A stretch of DNA of 64,000 nt, taken from assembly GCF_000499385.1 (NCBI RefSeq), contig NW_013655295.1:202932-266931 (forward strand), given 5' to 3'. Under the pieces are notes generated by a model. It had not been told where the DNA came from, did not search any database, and saw only the letters and a program-made list of their open reading frames with translations. This DNA comes from Eimeria necatrix (Eukaryota > Apicomplexa > Conoidasida > Eucoccidiorida > Eimeriidae). How positions within the stretch are numbered: position 1 is the stretch's first letter; each line of letters starts with the position of its first letter. The position numbers and the translations under genes are program-made. Positions 38,637 through 51,556 of this stretch are shown here, in pieces.

Positions 38637-39620
38637 CCTTGTGCCGACGAAGTCAGCTCCCCCTCCAACAATGCGCTGCCTAATATAACTCCTGAAATTA
38701 AAAAGCAGCTTCGAAATTTTCAATGCTTTTCATCTTTCTGGGATTTTCCTTCATTTTCCTTCTATCCAGACTTGTCAATCGGCGGTAGCCATATTCCAGA
38801 CGGCAATCTACTGTACATATGAATCTTCAGCGTCCTCCAGATATCACATGAACCCGTTTAAAGCCCCCGAATTCACATATCATTTGGCTTGCTGCTGGCT
38901 CACAAGAAGCGCAGAAATATGCTTCTCCCCCTAAGCTAATCCACCGTTCATTGTCATCCAGCCCCAAGCACTTGCTGCCTTGCTAGTGTACTGCGACGAA
39001 CCATCGTTTCTTCCATGCTTATGCCTTACTATATGCCGTTACACCTTTTTGTTACGTTCACGGACTCTCCACCGAGCTATGTTGCATACTGTCATGCCCA
39101 GCTCAAGGATCCATGTTCCAGATCGATGAGCTGCTACGATCCAATGTTGTGAAAGACGTTCTACCGTAATTGTAGAACATATTTCAGATTTTGTACTTAT
39201 GAAGAGTGTGCCTTAACAGCGGAACAGATGATTTGGGATTTATGCTGGTTGAGACGAGAGACTACCCGCCGTGATTGACATCGCAATCATGCGCGAGCAG
39301 GTGCAGAGTTTCAGCTTTGAAAGGGCCGCTTTATCATGAAGATAACATACTTTAGCTTTCACGATTTCAAGTTACCCTATGGTTTCTGACTTGCCGGGGC
39401 AGTCTTCTCAGTGAAGGGCCGATCAAGAAGTGATGCTGTCTGAGCCACTCTGACGGCAGAGACTGCTTATCTGTTTGAAATTGTCACTTTCACCATCGCA
39501 GTCCAGCACAGTGGACAACTGAGCAGAGTAATGAGCTCGCAGGTTTGTGAATAGTGAATGGAGGGGCAGACTGGCTCTCCGGGGCGTGCAGGTGAAGTAC
39601 TTGACCCAAAGCGTCAGCAA

Positions 39621-42600
39621 ATGGCTATGCAAAAATGGCGTCAGCTTGGCGCTTGGGAAGCCAGGTTAATATTTCTTCTCGTGTGCGTCTCGTTAGTTTT
39701 CGGGTGCGATGCATCAGACCAAGATTCGGACTCATTGGAAATAGAGACATCGGATTTTGAAGATGAGGTGAGCGGAAGCTACGGCGCGGCTGAGTAAATC
39801 TGCATAATGACTGATGAGCACTTGTTTTTGTTCCGAAAGGAAGTACAGCAAGCTGAGGGTCCATGAGTGATTCTGGGACGTAAGTCTGGGCGGAGTATCA
39901 CACCGTTCAGTATGAGACAAAAGATGTTTTCATGTGTATGGTTAGTAGGCACCGGATATAACGCCGCTGCTTCCATCAAGTCACTCGTTGGATAACCAAA
40001 GCAGTTTCGGGGAGTCCAACGCCTTGAAGTTCGGTGAGACATATTAACCGCTCGGATTACCCAAACTGTGCAGATCATTTATTAGAAGATCGCTGATCAG
40101 CAGGACTCGTTGTAGAGCAGCGCTTATTGGCTGCGGCATAGAGCTACGTATTATCAGCTGTCATTTATCAGTAGCTGCTCCAGTGTGTTAACTCGAGTTG
40201 GAAGATGAGTAGGAATGTCTGACGCTTTGGCTGTTTGCTTTTGGGCTGAATGCCCGATGCATGCGCAGTTGACTCAATTCTCATAATAATAGACGAACGG
40301 TAGCACTTTTTTTCAGCAGCTAACAGGTGAAATTAATGAGCTTGTTCTGCTGAATGTACTATGATGCGTTGTGGTGCAACAGGCGATTTAGTGGAACGCC
40401 TCGAACGCGCGGAAGACGATATGTGGACGAATGTGGAGAGAAACCACGACCTTATGAAGGAGCTGGCGCAGATACCGGTGAACTCGTTCGAGCTGGGGAA
40501 GCAACAGGCAGATGCCATCGAACGCGTGATCAACGGACTTAAACGAAAAATTGCTATGTTCAGATGGCAGTATCGGGAACTGCTGGAGCTCATCAGCTCT
40601 TCCGCTGTCCAAAATACATGTGAGAAGGCTCATGCTGAATTAGAAGGCCCCTTGCAGAACACTGATTTTGCTGAGGACGAGTCCTGTCGTCAAACTTTTG
40701 TGTAAAAACAACGAATCTGCATGGCTGAGTGTTTCTAGTGTATGGCTGCATTGTGACAATTTACGGTGAACAAACTGTGTTTTCAAGGGACGCTTTTTTG
40801 TCAGCTACGCCACCCGTGCATCCAGTGTTCACAGGTTACTCTGGACGATGCCTTCTCTTAAAGAGAGCACGGCCACTGGTTTGTATTTTTGAGCGCAGGG
40901 GCAACAAGGGAGCGGCTGGGGAAGCTGCGGATGCGGATAAGTGACGCAGTACGCATGGTGTCTGTCATTGCCCTTGAAGAGTTCGGGTCCTTCGCCAGTC
41001 GCCTCAAGTCTACGCCAAAGGAGCGAGTACTTGTGGCTCGTGAATACGAAGCCGAAATGGCACTCAGTACTCATCGAGTGGAAATAATGCAAAAGAAGTA
41101 CAAGCAGGTGAGAAGAGGCCCAACTACTGCGAATGCTTTATGCTAAGTGAGATAGAAACAGAAGGGCTATTAGCGCAGCAAAGAAAAGAAAGTGGAACGT
41201 AGATGGAGCACTAGAGAAATCTCAATTATCAAATTGACGTTCGTTTCAAGTGATGCGCATTACCTTGCCGAGAGGGTTCTCCCGGAGTAATGTCGTAGTT
41301 ACTAGGCACTTCCATTTGTGCGGCCACCTGAATGTAGCAGTATGTTTGCATGCGGATTAATTCGTACGCAGCTTTGCGACGCTTATGAGAAGGTGGTCGA
41401 GCGCGTGCATCACTGGGACCAGGAGCTAACGGCTCATTCCATTCGAATGTCCGAAAGGGCAATGGAGGAAATGCGTATCCAGATGGATAGTTATGCCAGC
41501 GCTGCAGGGGCTAGTATGTCAGTCAAGGAATCGGAGTTTACGCGTTTTGTGAAGAACTCGAGAATGGAAGAGTTGTATTTCCAGTCAATTATGGAGGACT
41601 GTGCAGAGCAGCTTAATTCTAAGGGAGTTGCTGTTATTGATGTCAGCAAGGCGAGGGATCCGACAAATCCGGGAGTTGTCACCGCGGCTGGATGGATCAA
41701 CAAAGTAATTCAAGCTGTTTCTTCAATAAACTCTTCATGGGCCATGTACGTTATAATCACTTGCACATGCACAGAAGGTTCAGATTCTCCTCTGCATTCT
41801 CACTGGCTTGTCAGCAGTGGCGAAGGGCTCTGTTCTTTTCAGTATTTTGTCTTCTGCCCAGCTACCCTGCATTTGTTCACGTGGACGAGCTCGACACGAA
41901 GTACCCAGGCGGTTCGGGCAGACTGCAACTGCAGCCGTCAGTGAGGACAATTCAGGCTGCGGTGGAGCCTCTTTTTAAGGAACCTGGGCTAACTCAGTAC
42001 TCAGTAATTTCAGTGAGCCAGCTGCTTACTCGTATTGTTGTCGCATCAACGAATGTTGCTGGAATGGTGGCCTCCCCTGTCACGGTTTTTGCTTCGACGG
42101 AACGGGCTGAAGTAACTACGGCGAAACACTTTGGGTTTCACTTCACGCGACGTCTTGCGCACCTTCGGGCATCAGACTTCAGCATTAGCAACAGTAATCA
42201 AAAGGTTCTTGTCGCCTACGTTGGCCAAACACCGTGTGAGCTTATACCCTCCCAATTTGTGTCACAGGTGCTCAGACCACAGCAAATTGCTACTGGTTTC
42301 CGTTTTTTTGAGGCCAGCTGGCGCTTGGCGCTTTGCGCGTGCTCACTGGTTGTAGTCAACACTCTTGGTTTTAATTTAGAGGGGAATGCTTCTCTGCACT
42401 TGACCGGCCTCACACCGTTGTTGCTGGATGACGCATCGTTTCAACCCAGGAGCTGGAAGCTTCATGCCTTCTGAACTTAAATGATTGTGAGAGTGTGCTG
42501 CCTTCTGCAGTGACCGAGTACAAGGGCAATGAGACAAACTTGAGCTGGCTCAGCCAGCTAGGCAACGCAATTGTCTCCTTCCTGTCCTACGATGGGACAG

Positions 42601-43383
42601 GCCCCTTCGAATTGCGCGAGTTGAGGTCCCGCGTGAAGAGTGAACTTGCCTACGTAGCCGCGATTGAGCGCAACACTAGTACAAGACTTCTTTCGGAGGC
42701 CCTAGCCAAGAGCTATGACACGCTTTTGCCGGAAGGGGAGTCAGACCTTGGGTACTTCAAGCTTTTCGAGAGACACAACACGGCTGTGTTTGTGGGAATA
42801 ACGTCATTACCACCTCTACAGCTGCCGTTGTCTTCCTTTTTGAGGTAAGGTTATGACACTTGCATAGACGCAGCTAAGAGTAGACAGCTGTTTCCTGCTT
42901 AGCTAGGACAGCGTTTGGTCCCAACCATTCGATGAGAAGGGTTTCTTGTGGCCCCGCAGAGCTGCTGCTTTCATCATGAGGATTGAGGTCGCTCGTTCCA
43001 AGTATGGCCAAAGGGAATATGTGGTGCCCTCGAGGGATACTGTCCTTCAAGCCTTGACCCATCTGTTCCTCTATCCCATGACAGGCGATGCCCAAGCACT
43101 CGTGCGCACGCAGCTGAAACGAGACACACGATTCCCTTTCCTTCGGGTGAAGTCGGGTGTGTCCTTCTGTTACCTGATAACTTCGCAGCGACGAATTTTG
43201 CTGGGAAGGGATCACCTTGCAGACCTTAGGAGCCAGCATGTGCGAAGGAACTCGATGGTGGCCACGTTGACCTCATATGTCTCCACGGACTTTATTCCAC
43301 AAAATGTGGAGTCTTTACGAGGAAAGCTGGACGGGCGTCTGCTCTATGTGCAAGTTTGTATCATAGGCGAACAATGCAACTAA
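39621..43383 (+). CDS. predicted secretory helical protein, 733 aa, 8 exons
   Basis: Not recognised. Exons 39621-39767, 40317-40326 (10-nt micro-exon), 40383-40619, 40899-41107, 41372-41745, 41862-42267, 42450-42844 and 42960-43383 join in phase. The N-terminus MAMQKWRQLG with hydrophobic core LIFLLVCVSLVFG is a good signal peptide. An upstream in-frame ATG at 39558 would add 21 polar residues. After an acidic stretch (DQDSDSLEIETSDFEDE) comes a helical region (LVERLERAEDDMWTNVERN, IERVINGLKRKIAMFRWQY) with many short coiled-coil segments. A C-terminal half with beta-like segments (VVTAAGWINKVIQAV, EYVVPSRDTVLQALTHLFLY) follows. Cysteines are few and there is no second membrane segment or retention signal. 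A secreted or organelle-lumen protein is likely; family unknown. Convergent with PRP6. Confidence 0.75.
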
Positions 43384-44156
43384 GGCTGCCTTCCTGGCGA
43401 GCGCCTACAGTTGGATTATTGTTGCGGTGGAAGACTGCGACAGAACTATAAAGAGAGCGGAAGCGGCCTGCCACTGCAGCCTTTTGTACAGTCGGGGAAC
43501 TATATAGTACCTAGGGTGCGATTGTAGTACTACATTCTAGCTGGTACCTGCAAGCAGCAATGCAGCAACAAATCTACCTCCCAGTGCAAGGCCGACGACG
43601 GTGGGCCGGTACACGCTTGCCCACGCGGACCACACGCTTGCCGAAAAACGACAAGGATTCAAATCCAAATTCGACCGTAGTAAGGAGCGCTACTGTTGCT
43701 GTTCGTGCATATCGCTCGTTTAAGGTCAAAGGCTGTTTGCATCGCGGGGCTACAGGATTCAAAGAAGTATCGCATGTTTCTTCTTCTGTTCCATGTATTC
43801 TAGTCCGCCTCTTCTGGTCCTTTCGCCATTGTGCATTCTTACGCACGCGCTCCAAATCATGTTCACAAAACGGTAGCACGAGGTCGTCCGTTTTCTCGCC
43901 CTCTCCTCGAAAGAAGACTGTTAACATGGGACCTTTACTGGCGCGTGGACCCACCGGACTCTTCCGCAGCGGAGCTGCGCGGCCGCTTTGCAGGGGGTGG
44001 ATCTACCTCTGGCTGCACACAACCAAACCACAAGCGAGTTCCATGTATTCACCGTATGGAAACAGTAACACATGGAGGCAGCCACGCAACGTGGCTTGAT
44101 GGGCGAGGGCGGCATGCCGAAGCAACCTGTAATTCGTCGAAAATATTGTGATTTGC
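43384..44156. other. intergenic, convergent 3' ends
   Basis: About 0.8 kb between the stops of the secretory-protein gene (+) and PRP6 (-). An open frame of 179 codons at 43560-44099 lacks any recognisable feature. A last PRP6 exon might lie near 44130-44035 if the donor at 44177 is used. Confidence 0.45.
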
Positions 44157-47100
44157 CTATGACGAAACGGAACACACCTTGCCCCGTCCGTGTGCTTCGG
44201 AGGAACCGTGGGCTTGGGAGGTGCTGTGTGCTGGCTGGTCTTTAGTAGCGTTGTCGCTCTTGTCGCTCTGTCCACTTCGCCCACTGGTTGGCTTAGAGCT
44301 GGACACTGGACGGGGTACCACCGAAGTAGCAGGATCCGTAGGTCCCACACTTTGCTGGTCATCTTGTAACTTCCCGTGCAGTGCATCTAGTACCACTGCA
44401 ACGTAATAAATTCAGCAAGTCACAGGAATGCTACTGTTTAGGTCTGCTTAAGCTAGAAGCACTGCAGGGACACGTGGGAGGAGACGTCACGAAGGTCCTA
44501 GGCCTTTTTTGGCACTGGAGGCGAAACGTTGCTCCGCACTCATCTCCCCCAAACGCATACCTTTTGAAATTCCCTCTTTCTTCAACGCGTCTGGATACAT
44601 GTACTCCAGAACTGCACAGAGTTTCTGAAAACATACATGCCACAACTTGAGAGTAGGATACATCAACAAATGATTTTGCTATCTGCTTAGCCAGCATCCA
44701 AGTAAAAGCTAGCGGCTCGCGAGTTCAGGGAGCATATTCCTCCACTGCCTGCAACTGCTGTCGCCTAGAGGTGACTCTGCTTCGAAATATCCATGTTACC
44801 TGCGGCAACGATAAAGACCAGCATCTGACTTGTTTCGTAGTCTTGTTCCACGCAAGGCCTGCAAGGATAACCGCAAAGTTACTGACGTCACTCAGTTGCT
44901 TGTGTACTATCCTGTCAAAGTGCGTGCATACCCTTGAACACACATTTCCCAGGACTGAATTTGTCGTGGGGCTGGTTAAATGTCGTGTAGGCACACGGTT
45001 AAGTACACGTCTATGCCCCCTGGTCGTGCGACCGTTGATTGGTCAAGTTCCATAGCGCAGCGCCACCACTTGTGACTCACCTCTATTTGGTTGTGCAAGA
45101 GCACAACGGTTGATAATATCGATACATTCTTTTTCACCGCCATTTTCGAGCTCAAATGCCAAATATGAGGCCCATGCGTCACCTAGTGAGGGGTCAAGGG
45201 TGACGCTGCGATTCATCCACTTCCGAGCTTTCGCAATTTTCTTATCCCTCCAAAACAGACGCGCAACAGCATGAATTACGTTGACGTCGTTCTCGCACTT
45301 TGTTAGAGCATCGACTGCCCTATGCGTCTGCGTTAGGCGTGCACAAGGAAACAAAAAAGGCAAATTTCTGCAAATGCGACTGCCACGATAGAACCAATCC
45401 CAAGTACGGAAAAACCTCCCAGATAAACTTCAGCTCAGGCGAGAGCCCTATAACTTTACGCATTCCAATCCAAGATGACCAAAACAACCCCACTAACAAC
45501 CTCTGTAAGCCAACAGAAAACTGTGCATAGTAGCAACCAACAATGATATATGCAAATGTAAAGTGCGCAAGTAATTGTGTATGAATTACTTGCGCATTTT
45601 CTTCTTCGAGGAATATCGCCTCCGCCCAAATAATACCCGCGTTAGGGCATGCCTGAATGGCCTTTGCTGCTACGTGCTGTGCAACTTCTCGGTTACCCGA
45701 CTCGATCTCGATTTGTACGAGCGCCAGCCAAAGCTCAGGACTGTTTGGGACGCGGAGCTTGGCCTTTTCCAGCACGGCACGCGCTCTGTTCCAGTTCTTT
45801 TGGCTTCTCTCACAATTGACCCAGCACAACCATAGTGGTACGCTGCGTGGGCAACACACAGTGCCTTCCCGGAACACATCAATAGCTCTAGCCAAGTCCC
45901 TTTGCGTTGGGTGTTCTTCATGCAGTTGACCTCGAACCATCCATAACTTAGCAAAGGTCTGGTGCTGTTTGACAGCCTCATCTGCCAAGGCGATTGCAGC
46001 GTCGTAGTCACCAAGTTGCCGCTCTAGCTGTATGGACTGCATCCAGACGTTGGCAGTGTTAATGTTCTGTCGGGTGCGTTTAAGGAGCTTCCTAGCACGC
46101 TCAAACTCATTGTTCTCCCTTTCAAGCTTGACAGCTGCAAGGGATATTGCCTCGCTATTTTCATTGTGAGAAAATGCTTCCGCCAAGATGCGCCGCGCAG
46201 CATTGATATCCCCCTTTAGCCACTGTTGCTTTGCCGCCATCAGCCACAAGACATCTGCCTTCGGGCAGCATGTAACTGCTTTTTGAAGGACTTTTTCTAG
46301 AGCTTCCCGGGTACCGTGCTTTGTCTCAAGGTCCGCAAGAGCTAGCCATAGACTCTTCTTCGTCCTAAGACGCTCAAGGGCGTGAGTATACAAAGCCCGT
46401 GCCACAGTTATGGAGCCTCTGCTCAAGCATTCCTCTGCGTCCTCGCTCCACACACGCTTTGCGTTGATGTTCTCGACCCCAACTTTCATGGTTGCCCGTA
46501 TAATGGCTTGAGCTGTCTTCAGGAATCCAGAAGCCTCAGCTTCTTCTGCGAGCTTTAGCCAGACATCTCTTGTCTGGGCAACGCCACGGCCTATTAAGTT
46601 GTCAACAGCTCTCCCAATAATAACCTGCACCATCTTTTCGTTTCCTTGAGTTTCCTCCAGCTTGCATGCAGCTACCCATATCTCAGGCGAGGTTGGGCAC
46701 TTTTTGCGCGCTTCATTTAAAACCTTTTGAGCCTCCTCATAAGTGCTAAGCCTGGCGAGAGCCAACCACATTTCGTGGGACTGCGGGACGCATTCAACAG
46801 CTCGGGTCAGGAGAATCCGAGCGTTCCGTTCGTCTTCTAAGCTACACGCTTCTTTCCACAGTCGGGCAGAATTTGGAATAAATTCCAGAGCCTTTCGCAG
46901 AACCAGGCGTTTGTCAGTTATGTCTTTTTCCCTGTTGTATGCATCCAGCCACAAGCGTACCTGCGCAGCAGCAGTCACACAGCAGCCATATGCTAGATTA
47001 ACAATAGTACACCCGGGTAATGTAACTCACAAGCCGCTGAATTAAGGAAAAATAACGGGCATCAGCAGGCAATACATATGCAGGTGCGGGAAGCATGCAA

Positions 47101-49257
47101 GAGTAGTGGCGTATGACCTTTACTAATTGCCGGCCTCTTGACTAGCAATCAATGCACTCAGGAAGCCAATTGCGTCGGGGCTTACCGAATGGGGAAGCAC
47201 AGATACTGCTTTCGCAAGGACTGCCTTAGCGTTGCGGGGCTTCTCGAGCCTGGCGGCCTCCAACCAAACGTCTTCGCTTTTTGGGCACCGCTGGCACCCA
47301 AGAGATATCAGTTCGCGTGCTGACTGCAGCTTTCCTGGACCACAAACACAGCGCACAGCAAAACTTCTCCGAGTATACAAGAAGATAAACAGTCATACAC
47401 TTCATAGACAGTATAGGAAAAAGACTGAACAGCGTCAGTGCAGCAGCAACAGCACGCCAAACCGTACCTGCCAGCTCTTCCAAACGCGCAGCCGCAATCC
47501 AGCCCGGGGCATGATTGGGGTTGGTAGATGTCACCGACTTCAGCAAAGTTCTTGCCTTTTTGATATCTGCAATATCCGCATCGCTTTGAAGCTGCGTACA
47601 AAAACCGCAGATTGACGACAATGGGCTATGACAGGGCTTTTCGATGCCCGATAACGTCAACTTTCCAGGCAACACGCCTGTTCTCGTTGCAGAAGGAACT
47701 CATACTATCTCAGAATGTCCCAGTAGTGTTCCAACTAGTATCCTCAGGCGTGGGCAGGACGCACCTGCATAGAGTTAAGGTCTGTAAGGTATCCTTTCGG
47801 GTCGATGACAGTTTGGCCTGAAATACTGTCCATGACTTTATCAAGTTTGACTGAGAGTACTGTTCCACGGGCCTCCCCTAGGTCGTTTAGAGATGGTGTG
47901 CTGCTCCCCATGGGAGTCCGCAGACCGAGTGGTGTTTGAATTCCCAGTGGAGTTTGTAGCCCAAGGGGCGTCGACAGGCCACCTCCCATGAGGGGTGTTG
48001 CCATCCCAAAACCGATAGGAGTGGCAGTTCCTGCCGACGCAATCGAATTAGAGAAAGACTCGCGATTGCGAGCCTCGAGAATCCCTCTGTCAGAGGCAGG
48101 AGTTAGTATTTGTTGCTTCTTTTGCTTTCTTTTTAGTGTGTAGTCCCCAATATCTGGGATGGACTCCCACTCCTCTGCAGAGCAAACGCAACGCTCAGTT
48201 CACACGTAGTCTTGCTGTTGTGCTTTGAAAAAGCTATTCCGACAAAGATGCACCAATGCAACAGTGCAGAAGGCATTCTCTTGTCTCGTTCGCGATTAGC
48301 CCAATGCTGTGACACTGGATTCACCCTGCGTGACAGTAGCCAATCCCTTTTTGAGGTCAGCGAACTGCTGATGAATTGTTGGCTTCTCCGCGCGCATCTT
48401 GGCAATTTCCTCCTTCAGTCGGGCCTCCCTACGCGACCTGCGTCTTCCATCCATCCGATGATCTATAGACTCATAAACTTCATCGGCCACTCTGTCCTCC
48501 TCATCGTACCTGCACGAAAATGCCGGAGAGCTTCGGATTGCGATAACACTGAAGCGCTGCCGGTGCGTGCCAATAGCGATGGCACGAAGCCAGAAGTAAA
48601 CGCGTGCAAAACAAGCAACTGAACCACTATTCAATGGAAATGTACGCAAACGAACCCACAGTGAGTCATGTCTTACTCTCCATCATTGAAGAGATTCTCT
48701 GCATATCCTGTGAAGGGGTCGAAGTTCGCGTCGCTCAAGTCGCTCTTGTCTGCGGCTCCTTGAGTGTAATCAATAGAGTCATCACGACTCACACCTCCAG
48801 CAAAGCCTGTTGCGCCACGGCCTCTGCCGGGAATGTAGCCTGGAGGCGGCTTTCCAAAAAGTCTGAGCAAAGCCAAGAGACAGGCGCATCGACTCAGAGG
48901 CATCAGTGGCCGCAGCACTGTCATGTGTGCTATTACTATGGGCAAACTCTCCACATATATGCGACAAGCCAAGCCAGCCAAAGCCAATCCTTAAACGAAT
49001 GATGGGGGTAGCCTGACGAAGTGCCAAAGCATTGGCAATACTCACTCAGCAGCTCGTTTTTGGCTCTCTGCACGGGATGCTGCGTCTCGTATTTCTCTGA
49101 GTTTCGCACTGGATGCCACAGGGGCAGGAGCAGTCTCTGCTCTCGTGGTAAAGGCAGTGGCTCCACGGCCAAGGCCGGGAACGTAGTTCGGAAGCGGAGT
49201 GTCATTAGCTCCTGTGGGGACGAACTTCCGAGCCCCAGGGAGGAGTGACCGAGACAT
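44157..49257 (-). CDS. pre-mRNA-processing factor 6 (PRP6), U4/U6.U5 tri-snRNP HAT-repeat protein, 11 exons
   Basis: Spliceosomal scaffold bridging U5 and U4/U6 in the tri-snRNP. Exons: 49257-49046, 48862-48677, 48509-48325, 48174-47765, 47591-47468, 47334-47186, 46960-45590, 45327-45081, 44858-44800, 44624-44561 and 44395-44157. The total is 1081 residues. The PRP1 N-terminal domain is clear: [63 protein letters not shown] and the [16 protein letters not shown] repeats. From about residue 332 to 960 are tandem HAT/TPR repeats ([69 protein letters not shown]). The last 100 residues are Ser/Gln-rich and lineage-specific. An alternative donor (GTGTGT at 44177) would replace the last six residues with a further exon. 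Confidence 0.93.
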
Positions 49258-49973
49258 TTCTACAGTCGATGTAAAAACAATGGTCCTCCCAGCTACGGAC
49301 TAGCCAAAAAATATTTCATGCAGAAAATCGAACATGGAATGGCTGGCGAGGGGGTGGAGCAAAACCTCAGAGGGAACTCGATGTGCGCACGTCGAGCTCC
49401 GCTAAACAGCGCTCCATTTGCCACCAGCTGATGGAGCGAATCCTCTGCCGTGAAAGGACTGTGGTAGTGAGACGTATTTATGAACAACTTCTGCCTCGTC
49501 AACTGCTCCCTACTGTTTCACCTGCCAGATGCTGGCTTGTCTATCCAGCAGGGAGCGTTTCCTCAAAAAATCAACCCCTTTGCGTTTAGTGCCTGGCAAG
49601 GCGACTTAAGAAACTTGCCTCGACCTCCCGCACACGGAAGTGGTCTATTATGGCCCCCGATACGTTGGGTACGACCAAAGGGTGTTCGAGCAGGTGACGG
49701 CAGACGTTGCGAGCCACAGAAACTTCTGCAAGCAATATTCCGACAAAGCAAGGCCCTAAATATAAAATGCTGTCTCCCTCGTTTCCATTTTGGGCCAGTC
49801 ACAAGTAGCAGAAGCTCTTTGAAACATTGGAATGCATGCGCTCGGGCAGCCCAGTAGCCTTGAAGCCCCCCTCGAAGTAGAAGAGAAATACTCAGTTGAG
49901 TCAGCAGAGTGGTCGGCCATATACACGATTCTTATGCCTATTCAGTTACTGTGACCACGTAAGAGGCAGCAGG
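49258..49973. other. intergenic
   Basis: About 0.7 kb upstream of PRP6 and downstream of the 123-residue gene, both on the minus strand. Nothing coding seen. Confidence 0.5.
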
Positions 49974-50604
49974 CTAGCCATTCTGTGCCCATGATGCCGG
50001 CAACTTGCCATATCTTGTAGCTGCCTTAGCAAACATATCTAGCGGAGGAGCGGCCAGCAAAATGTACAGAGGGAACTTCGTTTTTGAGTTTATATGCGTG
50101 TAGTTAAACTTGGCTCTGCCGGTGTTGGGGTAGAGTAGATCCGCATAGAATGCCTTTTCATGTTCTGCCGCACATGCCAACTGGGCGAAAGTTGCATGTT
50201 GTGCAGCAGCAGCAGCTTGTTGAATCTCGCTGCTGTGCCTAACACCAAGAAAGAAGCAGTATCACATAACAGAAGTACGAATAGAGAACAAACGAACTCA
50301 TGGGTCCGCTACTAACAAGTTCGCGACTCCAATTTACGGGTCAGCAAGGAGATACGCTGTTTTGTAGTTAAGCACAATTTAGAATGTGCTCAACGGGGAC
50401 GTAGTTTGATGCAGTTACTCACTGCATTGTTTCCCTTAATTGCCTCTCGTACGAACTTCCCTCGCCATTCCACTTCTTGCACGAGGAGTGGACGCTACAA
50501 AAGCGAGAACGAGACCCCTTGCCAAGTAATAATAGCGGTTTCACTGCGCTTTTGGAATGGCTGTAACACCAGATTGCATGCTGGCCGAACTGAGGAGGAG
50601 TCAT
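49974..50604 (-). CDS. hypothetical 123-residue protein, 3 exons
   Basis: Not recognised. Exons 50604-50570, 50494-50423 and 50238-49974 join in phase. The product starts MTPPQFGQHAICVHSSCKKW, runs through an Ala/Gln helix (IQQAAAAAQHATFAQLACAA) and ends with HEKAFYADLLYPNTG, then YILLAAPPLDMFAKAATRYG. Small size, Cys residues near the N-terminus and a conserved-looking C-terminal block resemble nuclear-encoded subunits of mitochondrial complexes, but I know no family with these motifs. Frame and splice phases (2, 2) are consistent. The introns are 75 and 184 nt. Confidence 0.6.
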
Positions 50605-51556
50605 ACTGATACTGCGGGAAACCTGTATACGATAGAACTTCTACGCGTCACAGAGGATAAACGCACAGTTAACTTTTGAGTAGAAGAGGAGACTGCAGCA
50701 GAGGCCTTTCATCCTATATCCTTGTGCTGTTGGCAAATAAGCGCAATAGGCCATGCACTGTCCCAGTTCAGACGATGCCTGGACGTTTCAGTTGAGTTCC
50801 TTAAGCAACGGTGCGCTCGAGAGAAGCGGTGAATCCGCTCGTTGTTGTTACTACTGCAGGTTGTTTTGAAAGCACTGCTCGCTGCATTTCCGAGGAGGCT
50901 AGTCCACCGCGATGTGTAGCTTTACAGCAGAGCAAAAGGTAGCACTTAAGTCATGTGTCCGCATTTAACAAGTAAAGCGGTTCGTGCTGCAGGGTGACGG
51001 GAACCGTGCAACACGCGGCAAAACTGCCGACAGGCCCAACGGCCTGCTTCCTCCAAAACGGGTGAACTCAAGATACAAAATAATGGCGGGCCGCGGTAGA
51101 AACATATAATATGAAGCGAACGCGTCTAAAAAAAGTAAGCGGCCGGCTTCTGACTACTTCCGTAACCCAACACAGCGGATGATGCAAACAACCTCCCAAG
51201 ATTACAAGGGAAGCTTCGGTGAAGGGGAGCCTGTTACCGCTGCCTCACCGGAAGACTTTCGTCCCAAGCTTCTACGCCAAGAAGATATTGCACCACTGCC
51301 ACACAAAAACTCTTACACAAGTTACAACACTGGGTAGGCCTGCGCCGCCACGACTAGGCAATTCGAAACTTCTACAGAAACGGACGAAACGAAATCACTT
51401 CTGCCTCGCCGCTTCTGCTTCCAAATCCCCAAAACAGTCTCGGCACCTTATCGGGAATACAGCGCGAGCGCAACAACAAAAGACATGGGCATTTCTTATT
51501 TTGAGTGCCATGCTCACGGAACCGCATTCAGTCAAGTCTGGCCACCACCAAATACG
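50605..51556. other. intergenic
   Basis: About 0.95 kb upstream of the 123-residue gene and downstream of the KDM1-like gene (both minus). No exon seen. The plus-strand open frame that begins at 51219 runs into the antisense of the KDM1 gene and is regarded as fortuitous. Confidence 0.5.

Larger units (their letters stand above)
36103..39620. other. 3.5-kb region without a recognisable gene
   Basis: Lies between divergent starts of RPS2 (-) and the secretory-protein gene (+). No exon with family similarity was found on either strand. Open frames at 37687-38085 and 37767-38135 overlap in different frames and look fortuitous. The stretch contains two tandem duplications (37155-37232 and 38381-38636) and is locally AT-rich. 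Confidence 0.5.

Noticed and set aside
43560..44099. 179-codon open frame on the plus strand between two convergent genes
   Set aside because: No domain, signal or splice partner, and composition looks random. A minus-strand frame overlaps it completely.
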